The notes under the pieces were generated by a model. The model had not been told where the DNA came from. It ran no database searches and saw only the letters and a program-made list of their open reading frames with translations. From assembly GCA_026392415.1 (NCBI GenBank), contig JAPLCC010000059.1:62001-126000 (forward strand): a stretch of DNA of 64,000 bases. Direction: 5' to 3'. This document shows positions 1 to 7,646 of the stretch, in pieces (the first letter of the stretch is position 1; every line of letters begins with the position of its first letter). The position numbers were made by a program, and so were the translations under genes. Source of the stretch: Propionibacteriales bacterium (GTDB lineage: Bacteria > Actinomycetota > Actinomycetes > Propionibacteriales > Nocardioidaceae).

Positions 1-256
1 CCTCCACCGGGCGGGTGTCGCCCATGGCGCAGTAGACGACGCACTCCGGTCCGGCGGCGATCAGGGCGTCCAGGTCGGCGACGGCCGTGACGCCCGTGGT
101 CACGTCCAGTCCAGCGAGCTCACCGGCGTCCTTGCCCACCTTGTCGGGGCTGGACGTGCTCACCGCGACGAGCTCGAACCGGGCGTCGCCGATCAGCTGG
201 CGCAGCGTCAGCATGCCCGCATTGCCGGTGGCGACCTGGGCGACTCGAATCGTCAT
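1..256 (-). CDS. NAD(P)-dependent reductase, dihydrodipicolinate-reductase-like (3' end outside window)
   Basis: The N-terminal 85 codons are present; the rest lies left of the window. The protein opens MTIRVAQVATGNAG, a Rossmann beta-alpha turn, followed by a variable loop and the segment VVYCAMGD, as in DapB-fold oxidoreductases that resemble 2,4-diaminopentanoate dehydrogenase. Such genes are common in actinobacterial lipid and steroid catabolic clusters. The start ATG lies 14 bp from a perfect KstR-type palindrome shared with the divergent SDR gene, so co-regulation with that gene is likely. The substrate cannot be told from this fragment. Confidence 0.75.
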   Translation of the reverse strand, partial: MTIRVAQVATGNAGMLTLRQLIGDARFELVAVSTSSPDKVGKDAGELAGLDVTTGVTAVADLDALIAAGPECVVYCAMGDTRPVE

Positions 257-269
257 GGGCACTCCTGAT

Positions 270-283
270 TAGAACGTGTTCTA
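270..283. promoter_or_regulatory. KstR-type operator
   Basis: TAGAACGTGTTCTA is a perfect 14-bp palindrome and fits the KstR consensus TnnAACnnGTTnnA at every fixed position. KstR is the TetR repressor of cholesterol catabolism in mycobacteria and Rhodococcus. The site lies in the 57-bp divergent region between a reductase and an SDR gene, 30 bp upstream of the SDR start. Assignment to KstR rather than another TetR protein is inferred from the motif alone. Confidence 0.6.
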
Positions 284-313
284 CCTGTCGGAAAACGATG
301 TTACTCTCCCGAC

Positions 314-1051
314 ATGGGACGTGTGGACGACAAGGTCGTACTGATCAGTGGCGGTGCTCGCAACATCGGCGGCGCGAGCGCGCGGCAGCTGGTGGCCGAG
401 GGCGCGAAGGTCGTCATCGGTGACCTCCTCGACGAGGAGGGCGCAGCCCTCGCCGAGGAGTTGGGCGACGCCGCACGTTACGTCCATCTCGACGTGACCT
501 CCGACGCCGACTGGCGGGCCGCGGTCGAGCTCACCGTCGCCGAGTTCGGCAAGCTGAACGTGCTCTTCAACAACGCCGGCATCTTCAACGGCGGTCAATT
601 GCAGCGCTACAAGCAGGACCACTGGCAGCAGATGCTGGACGTCAACCTCACCGGAGCCTTCCTCGGCATCCGCGCCTCGGCCGACGCGATCATCGCGGCC
701 GGCGGTGGGTCGATCATCAACACGTCCTCGATCGAGGGTCTGCGCGGCACTCCGTGGGCTCACGGGTACGTCGCCTCGAAGTGGGGCCTGACCGGGCTGA
801 CCAAGTCGGTGGCGATGGAGCTGGCGCCCCACGGGATCCGCTGCAACTCGCTGCACCCCGGCCGGATCAGCACCCCGGCCACCGACCAGATGCCGGAGGG
901 GTTGATCCCGATCCCCCTGGGCCGGGCCGGCCTGCCCGACGAGGTCGCGGCCTTCGTGGTGTTCCTCGCGAGCGACGAGTCGTCGTTCGCCACCGGTTCG
1001 GAGTTCGTCGTCGACGGCGGCACCGTCATGCACATCCCGACGAACCTCTGA
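314..1051 (+). CDS. SDR family oxidoreductase, hydroxysteroid-dehydrogenase-like
   Basis: The 245-residue protein has the usual length of classical short-chain dehydrogenases. It shows the cofactor loop GGARNIGG at residues 13-20, NNAG near residue 87, catalytic Ser139, Tyr152 and Lys156 (YVASK), and a C-terminal VDGG segment. The overall pattern resembles 3-alpha/20-beta-hydroxysteroid dehydrogenases, which reduce or oxidise ring or side-chain hydroxyls with NAD(H). The upstream KstR-type box supports a steroid-catabolic role, though sequence alone does not fix the substrate. A TetR gene starts 19 bp downstream and may be cotranscribed. Confidence 0.85.
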   Translation: MGRVDDKVVLISGGARNIGGASARQLVAEGAKVVIGDLLDEEGAALAEELGDAARYVHLDVTSDADWRAAVELTVAEFGKLNVLFNNAGIFNGGQLQRYKQDHWQQMLDVNLTGAFLGIRASADAIIAAGGGSIINTSSIEGLRGTPWAHGYVASKWGLTGLTKSVAMELAPHGIRCNSLHPGRISTPATDQMPEGLIPIPLGRAGLPDEVAAFVVFLASDESSFATGSEFVVDGGTVMHIPTNL

Positions 1052-1070
1052 TCGCGATCGGGGTCCGACC

Positions 1071-1610
1071 GTGGCGCGCCGGGATCCGCTGACGGTCGAG
1101 CAGATCCACGCCGAGGGGCTGCGTGTCCTCGACACCGAGGGGCTCGCGGGACTGAACGCGCGCAACCTCACCAGCCGACTGGCCTGTTCCACCAAGACGA
1201 TCTACCAGCTCGCGGGCAACCGGGACACGATGATCCGCGGGATCGTGGCGACCGCGTTCGCCGAGATGGACCTCCAGTTCCACCCCGGGCCGGACCTGCC
1301 CACCACCGTGAGGAACTGGGCGCGCACCCTCCACCGCGAGATGCTGGCCCACCCCTGGCTCGGCACCCTGATGACGACGGCCGACCGCGACGCCACGGTG
1401 GCCTACGTCGTCCGGCTGGTCGACGCGCTCACCGACCACGGCCTGCGTCGCCGCACCGCGATCGCGGTGGCCGGCAACGTCGGTCACTGGACCGTCGGCA
1501 CGACCCTGCTCGACATTCGTGCTCCCGGCGAGTGGGACCACCCTGAACGGTTCGAGGAGACCCTCGACTGGCTGGTGCGAGGCATCGTGCAGGTGCACGC
1601 ACCGGAATGA
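1071..1610 (+). CDS. TetR family transcriptional regulator
   Basis: This 179-residue protein starts with GTG. Residues 8-55 form a TetR helix-turn-helix (the segment LACSTKTIYQLAGNRDTMI is the recognition part), followed by an all-helical ligand-binding domain. It lies 19 bp after the SDR gene on the same strand, so it may be read from the KstR-box promoter. Its own target is not visible; no second palindrome stands directly in front of it. Confidence 0.85.
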   Translation: MARRDPLTVEQIHAEGLRVLDTEGLAGLNARNLTSRLACSTKTIYQLAGNRDTMIRGIVATAFAEMDLQFHPGPDLPTTVRNWARTLHREMLAHPWLGTLMTTADRDATVAYVVRLVDALTDHGLRRRTAIAVAGNVGHWTVGTTLLDIRAPGEWDHPERFEETLDWLVRGIVQVHAPE

Positions 1611-1646
1611 GGGTGGACCCGCACCGCCCGATATCCTCGGGGCCTT

Positions 1647-1722
1647 GCCCCCGTAGCTCAATGGATAGAGCCCCGGCCTTCTAATCCGGTTGTTGCAGGT
1701 TCGACTCCTGCCGGGGGCGCCA
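1647..1722 (+). tRNA. tRNA-Arg (TCT)
   Basis: A full cloverleaf of 76 nt with CCA encoded at 1720-1722. Acceptor GCCCCCG pairs with CGGGGGC, the T loop is TTCGACT, and the anticodon TCT is at 1680-1682. The last pair of the anticodon stem (31-39) is C-T, the only mismatch. Confidence 0.95.
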
Positions 1723-1781
1723 ACCACGCGCTGCGGCGCGCCTCCCTCGGAGCGACCCGTGGTCGTCGTACAAAAGAGGTG

Positions 1782-1815
1782 CAGCCCCGCGGAAGGTATG
1801 AGCTCCGCGGGGCTG
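1782..1815. terminator. Hairpin between convergent tRNA-Arg and add
   Basis: Perfect 12-bp stem CAGCCCCGCGGA / TCCGCGGGGCTG with a 10-nt loop. It sits between the tRNA and the 3' end of the convergent adenosine deaminase gene, so it probably ends transcription from both sides. No long T tract follows. Confidence 0.65.
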
Positions 1816-1828
1816 AATGCATTTCCGG

Positions 1829-2866
1829 CTACTCGACGACCTTGCTGTAGGCGTCGATCTCGCCGAACAGGCGTGCCTTGACGTCCACCGGCGCGAACGA
1901 GGCGTCCACCGCAGCACGCGACAGGTCGGCCACGCCGGCGGCATCGAGAGCGAGCAGCTCGGCCGCGATCTCGTACTCCCGGTTGAGGGTGGTGCCGAAC
2001 ATCGGCGGGTCGTCGGAGTTGATGGTGACCAGGACGCCGGCCTCGACGAAGACCGGCAGCGGGTGCTCGGCGAGGGTGGCGACCGCGCGGGTGGCGATGT
2101 TGGACGACGGGCAGACCTCGAGCGGGATGCGCTGCTCCGCAAGATGGGCCAGGAGCGCCGGGTCGCCCGCGGCGGAGGTCCCGTGGCCGATCCGCACGGC
2201 ACCCAGGTCACGGATCGACGTCCAGATCGTCTCGGGTCCCGTGGTCTCGCCGGCATGCGGCACCGAGTGCAGTCCGGCAGCCCGGGCAGCGGCGAAGTGA
2301 GGCACGAACTGTTCGCGAGGCACACCGATCTCCGGGCCGCCCAGTCCGAACCCGACCAGCCCCTCGGGTGCGTGGTCCAGGGCGAACCGGAGCGTCGCGT
2401 CGGCGGCCGGCAGACCCGACTCCCCCGGGATGTCGTAGATCCACCGCAGCACCAGTCCGAAGTCGCGCTCCGCGGCGATGCGCGCGTCCTCGATCGCCTC
2501 GGTGTAGGCCTCGATGGCCATGCCCTTGCCGGGCTCGTCCGGCAGCACCGAGGTGTACGGCGTGCAGGTCAGCTCGGCGTACCGGACCGACTGCCCCTCG
2601 GCGAGCTCGCGCCCGATCTCGTAGGTGAGGTAGCGGACGTCCTCGGGCGTCTTCACCAGGTCGACCACGGCGAGGTAGACCTTGATGAAGTGCGCGAAGT
2701 CGGTGAAGGCGAAGAACTCCCGCAGCAGAGCCGGATCCGACGGCACCGTGCCCGGGTGGCGCTCGGCCAGCTCCGAGACGATCCGCTCGGAGGCGGAGCC
2801 GACGTGGTGGACATGGAGCTCGGCCTTCGGCAGGCCGGCGATGAACAGATCGAGGTGTTGCGCCAT
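1829..2866 (-). CDS. add: Adenosine deaminase family protein
   Basis: The 345-residue amidohydrolase-fold enzyme deaminates adenosine or a related nucleoside. Metal and catalytic motifs are in order: HVH at residues 18-20, HAGE near 203, GHGTSA, and SDDPPMFGT near 283. The start MAQHLDLF is chosen because AGAAGGGGAG lies just upstream. The N-terminal motif reads HVHHVGSAS rather than the common HLHLEGT; this variant also occurs in actinobacterial paralogues, so an aminofutalosine-type substrate is possible. The TAG stop lies inside a half copy of a dispersed repeat (1827-1841), which supplies the last codons VVE. Confidence 0.85.
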   Translation of the reverse strand: MAQHLDLFIAGLPKAELHVHHVGSASERIVSELAERHPGTVPSDPALLREFFAFTDFAHFIKVYLAVVDLVKTPEDVRYLTYEIGRELAEGQSVRYAELTCTPYTSVLPDEPGKGMAIEAYTEAIEDARIAAERDFGLVLRWIYDIPGESGLPAADATLRFALDHAPEGLVGFGLGGPEIGVPREQFVPHFAAARAAGLHSVPHAGETTGPETIWTSIRDLGAVRIGHGTSAAGDPALLAHLAEQRIPLEVCPSSNIATRAVATLAEHPLPVFVEAGVLVTINSDDPPMFGTTLNREYEIAAELLALDAAGVADLSRAAVDASFAPVDVKARLFGEIDAYSKVVE

Positions 2867-2898
2867 GTTCACTCCCCTTCTCGCAGAATGCCTTGACA

Positions 2899-2924
2899 AT
2901 ACCAATCTGGCCATACCAATGTGG
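2899..2924. promoter_or_regulatory. 14-bp-spaced direct repeat upstream of add
   Basis: ATACCAATCTGG and ATACCAATGTGG occur with a 14-bp period in the region upstream of add. A TTGACA hexamer (2893-2898) overlaps the first copy and would read rightward. The arrangement looks like an operator for a regulator that is not in the window. Confidence 0.35.
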
Positions 2925-2974
2925 GACTACGTTGATATGTCCGCCGCCCGCACGCCCCATCTCGGAGGAAACAA

Positions 2975-3270
2975 GTGAAGCACGCCAGACAGCCCGCGAG
3001 AGTGGTTCCGGACACACTCGAAGTGTGGAGGCCGACCGGCGAGTTACCACACCAACGGCTGGAATGCCTTCGCCGGGCACCGCATCGATCTCAAAGAAGA
3101 CCACCTACATCGGCGGAATCAACAAGGTGACCTGGCGGTTCTCGATCAAACAGAGGATCTCCGGCACACCGCTGGCACAGACCTTCGATTTCACCGTCGA
3201 GGTCTTTCCCATGGGTAGCCGAATCTGTTTTGCTGGCGGCAAGTGCGACACCACGAAGCGGTGGCACTAG
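2975..3270 (+). pseudogene. Frame-broken small secreted-type gene
   Basis: The 540 bp between add and the DsbA-like gene hold no intact long gene. A good ribosome site (CGGAGGAAACAA) precedes GTG at 2975, but that frame stops at 3128. Coding-like sequence seems to move through three frames: the start frame, then the segment containing SYHTNGWNAFAGH, then from about 3094 a frame with high GC3 and KTTYIGGINKVTWRF, ending in two cysteines (CFAGGKC) and TAG at 3268. Two single-base changes would join them. Alternatively only a short protein from ATG 3064 is made. Confidence 0.35.
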
Positions 3271-3273
3271 GCG

Positions 3274-3387
3274 GTGCAACGACAAGTCATCGTTCTGTTC
3301 AGCTTGCTCGGGCTGCTACTCGTGATTGCCTTCGGCGCCATCGCCGCAACGGCCGTGGCCCAGGTCTTGCACGACACCGTGAACTGA
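3274..3387 (+). CDS. 37-residue single-pass membrane peptide
   Basis: A GTG three bases after the stop at 3270 opens a 37-codon frame: a short polar start, then a hydrophobic stretch from residue 5 to about 30 (VIVLFSLLGLLLVIAFGA in it), then a polar end HDTVN. Close spacing suggests translational coupling to the preceding broken frame. No family is recognised; support is the hydrophobic pattern, spacing and codon use. Confidence 0.4.
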   Translation: MQRQVIVLFSLLGLLLVIAFGAIAATAVAQVLHDTVN

Positions 3388-3408
3388 TGGAGAGTCACGG
3401 CCGAACGG

Positions 3409-4140
3409 TCAGTCCACCGCGGCAATAAGTCTCCGGGCGCGATCGTCCACCGTGGTTCCCTCGTCGAACGCCTTGCCGTCCACGATGACCGTCGGAGTAC
3501 CGCTCACACCGCTGCCGATGGCCTCCTTGGTGGCCCTGGTGACCCACGACTTGTGCGAGACGTTCTCGATGCCGTCGCGAACGTCGGACTCCGTGGCGCC
3601 GGCCTCGACGGCGAGGTCGACGAGGTCATCGTTCGTCGCAGCGTCGGGATCCTGCTCTGACGGCTGGTTCTCGTAGAGGAGGTCGTGGAACTTCTTGGCC
3701 ACTTCGGGACCCGACTTCTCCAGGACCAGGGCGAAGGCACTCGTGGCCCGGATCGGGTAGTCGCCGAGACGGCTCAGCAGGTCGAACGGACGGTACTCGA
3801 CGAACACCTTGCCGTCGGCTGCGAGCTTCGCCAGGTCGTCTCGGGTGGCAGCCTCGAGTTCGCCACAGAAGGGGCAGAGGAAGTCCTCGTAGATGATCAC
3901 CGTGTGCGGCGCGTCCTTGTCGCCGATGCTGACGCCGTAGTCGCTCGAACCGGCGGCCACCGCCTTGACCTCGTCCTTGTTCAGCACGCTGATGGCGATC
4001 GCACCGCCCACGATGGTCACCATCACCGCGAGCACCGCGGCGATGGTCAGGATCCGACGACGGTTCTCGCGCCGCGCCTGGGCGGCGCGCATCTCAGCCG
4101 CCTTCTGGGCGCGGGCATTCGCCTTCGAGTTGGCGGACAT
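3409..4140 (-). CDS. Membrane-anchored DsbA-like thioredoxin-fold protein
   Basis: The 243 residues comprise a basic cytoplasmic start, one membrane helix at about 31-52, and an extracytoplasmic thioredoxin domain with CPFC near residues 88-91 and the cis-proline segment SGTPTV near 218. This is the DsbA/BdbD type (Thioredoxin_4), acting as a thiol oxidase or isomerase outside the membrane. Its ATG overlaps the stop of the upstream MauE-like gene by one base (TGATG), so the two are translationally coupled and probably work as a redox pair. Confidence 0.88.
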   Translation of the reverse strand: MSANSKANARAQKAAEMRAAQARRENRRRILTIAAVLAVMVTIVGGAIAISVLNKDEVKAVAAGSSDYGVSIGDKDAPHTVIIYEDFLCPFCGELEAATRDDLAKLAADGKVFVEYRPFDLLSRLGDYPIRATSAFALVLEKSGPEVAKKFHDLLYENQPSEQDPDAATNDDLVDLAVEAGATESDVRDGIENVSHKSWVTRATKEAIGSGVSGTPTVIVDGKAFDEGTTVDDRARRLIAAVD

Positions 4141-4643
4141 CAGTTCTCAGCTCCTTCAGGGATCTCAGCCAGGGGGGCCGAGCGTCTCTTGAACAGTACG
4201 GAATCCAGCGCGAGCCGGGTGTGGCCCAGCCACGCGACGAAGAGTGAAGCGACCAGCAGGGCTGCGTCGCGGGCGATCTCCCACGGATAGTCCGAGGTGG
4301 CGCCGGCCTTCGAACCGCCACCGCCGAAGCAGCCGCAGTCGATCTCGATCCCCCGGGCCCACACCGACGCGATCCCGACGATGAAGGCCACGAACAGCAG
4401 GGCCGACAACACGGCCGCACCGCGGGTGAACACGCCGATCACGAGGGCCAGCCCGATCACCAGCTCCACCGCGGGCAGCGCGATGCCGACGGCCTCGGCG
4501 ACCGACGACGGGAGCAGCTGGTAGGCCCGGACGGCGGCAATGCTCGCGTCCGGCTCGGTGACCTTCAGACCACCCGCCACGATCCACACCCCGCCGGTCA
4601 CCAACCGGGCAAGCAGACCCACCCAGGCCAGTGTTCGGTTCAC
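4140..4643 (-). CDS. MauE/DoxX-like membrane protein
   Basis: A 167-residue protein from a GTG start with four predicted membrane helices and the cysteine motif CGCFGGGG in the third loop. The MauE family is needed for disulfide formation in methylamine dehydrogenase, and actinobacterial homologues sit beside DsbA-like proteins as here. The cysteines suggest electron exchange with the coupled CPFC protein; this is an inference from context. The gene is divergent from orn with a 60-bp gap. Confidence 0.8.
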   Translation of the reverse strand: MNRTLAWVGLLARLVTGGVWIVAGGLKVTEPDASIAAVRAYQLLPSSVAEAVGIALPAVELVIGLALVIGVFTRGAAVLSALLFVAFIVGIASVWARGIEIDCGCFGGGGSKAGATSDYPWEIARDAALLVASLFVAWLGHTRLALDSVLFKRRSAPLAEIPEGAEN

Positions 4644-4703
4644 GACCCCGAGATTAGTGGCACCCGCTGAGCGACTCCTGAGAACGGCGTAGGGTGCACC
4701 CTC

Positions 4704-5339
4704 GTGAACGAACGACTGGTCTGGATCGACTGTGAGATGACGGGGCTCGACCTCGTCAACGACGCGATGATCGAGATCGCAGCCCTGGTGACCGACTTCG
4801 ACCTCAACGTGCTGGGCGAGGGCGTGGACGTCATCATCAAGCCGCCTGCCGAGGCGCTGGACCAGATGATCGAGTTCGTCCGCAACATGCACGAGACGTC
4901 CGGGCTGCTCAACGAGCTGGAGAACGGCGTCACGCTGCGCGAGGCCGAGGAGCAGGTCATGACCTACCTGCGCGAGCACTGCACTCCCGACAGCCGCCCG
5001 GCCCTCGCCGGCAACTCCGTCGCGACCGACCGCGGTTTCGTGGTCCGCGACATGTCCGAGCTCGACGCGTTCCTGCACTACCGGATCGTCGACGTCTCCT
5101 CCATCAAGGAACTGTCCAAGCGCTGGTTCCCGAAGGCGTACTTCAACGCGCCCACCAAGCGGGGCAACCACCGCGCTCTTGCCGACATCCAGGAGAGCAT
5201 CGAGGAGCTCCGGTACTACCGCGACACCGTCTTCGTGCCGCTCCCCGGCCCCGATGCGGCCGCCGCCAAGGAGGCCGCAGCGAAGTACGGCGGGTCGCTG
5301 ACCGGGCTCGGAACGTCCGGAATGGGTACCAATTCCTAG
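4704..5339 (+). CDS. orn: Oligoribonuclease
   Basis: Orn is a DEDDh 3'-to-5' exonuclease that clears di- to pentanucleotides and pGpG at the end of RNA decay. The 211-residue protein begins at GTG and carries the acidic pair in WIDCEMTGLD (residues 7-16), the middle motif GNSVATDRGF, and NHRALADI with the catalytic His and last Asp. The C-terminal extension rich in Ala/Gly is usual for actinobacterial Orn. tRNA-His follows 61 bp downstream. Confidence 0.95.
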   Translation: MNERLVWIDCEMTGLDLVNDAMIEIAALVTDFDLNVLGEGVDVIIKPPAEALDQMIEFVRNMHETSGLLNELENGVTLREAEEQVMTYLREHCTPDSRPALAGNSVATDRGFVVRDMSELDAFLHYRIVDVSSIKELSKRWFPKAYFNAPTKRGNHRALADIQESIEELRYYRDTVFVPLPGPDAAAAKEAAAKYGGSLTGLGTSGMGTNS

Positions 5340-5400
5340 TTCGGGACGGGATGCGTCTAAACTCATCCCCGCCTGACTGACCGCGAGGTCGAGTCAGCAT

Positions 5401-5477
5401 GGGGGGTCTAGCTCAGCTGGTAGAGCGCCGCCTTGTGGTGGCGGATGTCGCGGGTTCAAGTCCCGTTACTCACCCCA
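5401..5477 (+). tRNA. tRNA-His (GTG)
   Basis: Cloverleaf with encoded G-1 at 5401, C73 and CCA at 5475-5477, and anticodon GTG in the loop TTGTGGT. D, anticodon and T arms are sound. The acceptor is odd: GGGGGTC faces TACTCAC, leaving G-A at 2-71 and C-T at 7-66 and a G-T wobble at 4-69. G-1:C73, the HisRS identity pair, is kept. Confidence 0.85.
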
Positions 5478-5482
5478 AGGTC

Positions 5483-5517
5483 AGCCGGACTCCTCGGAGT
5501 CCGGCTGGCTGCTTTTT
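5483..5517 (+). terminator. Intrinsic terminator of tRNA-His
   Basis: AGCCGGACTC pairs with GAGTCCGGCT around a CTCG loop and is followed by a T5 run at 5513-5517, six bases after the tRNA CCA end. It is a classical rho-independent signal. Confidence 0.85.
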
Positions 5518-5560
5518 GCTCAGTACGGGCCGAGGCTGTCGCCCTTGTCGAGCCGGTTGG

Positions 5561-5719
5561 TCAGCTCGTTGCCACCGCGGAGGAAGGCATCGCCCTGCTC
5601 GACTCACGCTGGTGGGTGCTGGGGTTCCTCCGGCTCCGACGTGGGCGCAGCAACTCGAGCAGGAGCACGACGACGATGACGACGGCCAGGGCGATGAGCA
5701 GCCACGTGAACCAGTTCAT
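5561..5719 (-). CDS. 52-residue membrane protein coupled to acylase
   Basis: Reading leftward, ATG at 5719 follows the acylase stop by one base (TGAGATG). The peptide has one hydrophobic helix (WLLIALAVVIVVVLLLELL, residues 6-24), then a basic stretch RPRRSRR, then a polar Ser/Thr-rich tail. High GC3 in the first half and the tight coupling support a real gene. No family is recognised. The tail is compositionally weak, so the true end is less sure than the start. Confidence 0.5.
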   Translation of the reverse strand: MNWFTWLLIALAVVIVVVLLLELLRPRRSRRNPSTHQRESSRAMPSSAVATS

Positions 5720-5720
5720 C

Positions 5721-7622
5721 TCAGGACTCTACCGCGCGCAGGCGCTCCCAGTCGGTGACGATCGGGACAAGTCTTCCCGCGATCCACGGGCGCAATTGGT
5801 CATCGTGGTGGCGCCCGGGCCGACCCGAGGCGCCCGTCGGAACGACCCAGCCGCCCGCCGTGCGATCCGCGAGGTCCCAGACGTAGCGGGCCACCGCGCC
5901 ACGGGTCGCGGCATCACTGATCGCGGGGTACGACCCCATCGTGCGGACGGCGTCCTGGTCGCCCGAGACGGGCAGGAACGCGATGCCCGGGTCGAAGGTG
6001 TCGTCGGCCGCGAGGGCGTGCACCGGCTGCGCCACGTGGGTCTCGCCCCACGTAGCCGGCAGGTCGCCCGGGGCGAGGTCACCGAGGGCACTGCGGGCAA
6101 GGGCGTGCAGGTCGATGCCGTACGGCGGCCGGCCGGCCAGCGCTTCGAGCGCCAGGGTCGGCAGGGCCAGACCGATCCGCGCCACGAGATCGAGGGACGG
6201 CGCGAGCAGCGGGCCGTGGTCGTGCTGCGGACCCGGGTCGGCGATCGCCGCGAAGACGGGCTCGGCGGCGAGGCGGCGTACGACGGCCGAACGCCAGGCG
6301 GCGTAACGGGCCGCCGGCGCGGAGTCGGCGTCCATCACCCCGTCGAAGTCGTCGAATGCCCCGGGCACCAGGCGAGTCACGATCGCCGCCGACGGCAGGA
6401 GGGCATCGTTGTGAATGGCCGCGAAGTCGGCGGGGGCGAAGTCCCCGCGGCCGGCGAGCAGTTCCTTGATCCGTTCGGCACGGAAGGCCGGCGCGAACGC
6501 CGAGCCGACCAGGTCGCTCTCCGGGCCGCGGCGCTCGTTGGCCGTGACGACTGCGCCGTCCGGTGCGACGTCGACCCGGTTCGGGTCCTCCAGCCAGCCG
6601 GTCCAGCTGCCGTCGGCGGCTCGCAGCGGCACCCGTCCGGCGAGGCGGTAGCGAACGGCACCGGACCGGTCGGCAATGACGAGGTTGTTGACCGGCTCCA
6701 CCCAGTGGGCGAACGCGCGGTCGACGTCATCGACGCAATGGGCACGCAGCAGGGGCAGGAGCGCTTCGAAGCCGAGGTCGCCGAGGACCGAGGAGGTGGT
6801 CCGCACGGCCAGGTCGGGAGCGAGGCGCAGCAGCCCTTCGGGCAGGGTCGCGTCGGGGTCGACGTCGACCAGGTCCTGGTAGTCAGCGGCGGCGTTGGTG
6901 ATCGCCCAGGCCACGTCGCCCGCGTGCGCGAAGTGCTGCACACCGGGGACGCCGACGAACGAGAAGCCGACCACGTCGAACGCATCATCCGGGTCCTCGC
7001 ACGCCAGCCGGACCTGCTGGTAGACGCCGGGTTGCTCGAGGTTGCGATGCGGATCGCCGCCGATCAGCGGAAATCCGGAGGCGGTCCGTGCTCCGCCGAC
7101 AGCCCAGGCGTTGCTGCCCGAAGAGTGCGGGCCTTCGTGCGACAGCAACCGGGCGTCGTCACCGAGCACCTCGGTCGCGAGCCGGTCCCAGAGCCGCGCA
7201 CCCACGTTGCCGAAGAGCACGTGCTGTGCGAGGAACGTGGCCAGCGGCGTCCACGGCTCCCACTCCCCCGGCACGTGGCCCAGGTGGTCCAGCTCGGGGA
7301 TCTGCTCCGCAGCCGTTGCGGCCAGTCCGGCGTTCACTCCATCGGCGTACGACGTCAGGAAGGCGCGGGTCTCCTCGCTGCAGGACGCGAACGCGCGCCG
7401 CGCGGTGTTGATCACCTGCATGCGGCGGGCGTAGTCGTCCCACGCCTCTGCGAGCTCCCCGCCGACGACGGCGGCCGTTCCGCTGGTCGCGCGCAGGCGC
7501 AGCCACTCCATCTGCCAGGTCCGGTCGCGCGCCGTGACGGCGCCCTGCCCCTGCGCGAGGTCGAGGACCGAGCTCGCGCGCAGGTGCGGGACGCCGTACG
7601 CATCGCGGAAGAGGCGGGCCAT
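5721..7622 (-). CDS. Penicillin acylase family Ntn hydrolase (cytoplasmic type)
   Basis: A 633-residue member of the penicillin acylase (peptidase S45) family, which hydrolyses amide bonds after autocleavage that exposes an N-terminal Ser. The nucleophile is the Ser of GSNAWAVGG near residue 169, so the alpha chain would be about 168 residues. Conserved later segments include GGDPHRNLEQPGVYQQV and WAITNAAADYQD. No signal peptide is present, unlike the secreted homologue at 17.4-19.8 kb. The substrate (beta-lactam, acyl-homoserine lactone or another amide) is not predictable here. A small membrane protein gene is coupled to its stop. Confidence 0.85.
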   Translation of the reverse strand: MARLFRDAYGVPHLRASSVLDLAQGQGAVTARDRTWQMEWLRLRATSGTAAVVGGELAEAWDDYARRMQVINTARRAFASCSEETRAFLTSYADGVNAGLAATAAEQIPELDHLGHVPGEWEPWTPLATFLAQHVLFGNVGARLWDRLATEVLGDDARLLSHEGPHSSGSNAWAVGGARTASGFPLIGGDPHRNLEQPGVYQQVRLACEDPDDAFDVVGFSFVGVPGVQHFAHAGDVAWAITNAAADYQDLVDVDPDATLPEGLLRLAPDLAVRTTSSVLGDLGFEALLPLLRAHCVDDVDRAFAHWVEPVNNLVIADRSGAVRYRLAGRVPLRAADGSWTGWLEDPNRVDVAPDGAVVTANERRGPESDLVGSAFAPAFRAERIKELLAGRGDFAPADFAAIHNDALLPSAAIVTRLVPGAFDDFDGVMDADSAPAARYAAWRSAVVRRLAAEPVFAAIADPGPQHDHGPLLAPSLDLVARIGLALPTLALEALAGRPPYGIDLHALARSALGDLAPGDLPATWGETHVAQPVHALAADDTFDPGIAFLPVSGDQDAVRTMGSYPAISDAATRGAVARYVWDLADRTAGGWVVPTGASGRPGRHHDDQLRPWIAGRLVPIVTDWERLRAVES

Positions 7623-7646
7623 GCCGGAAGGCTACGACCCGAAGGA

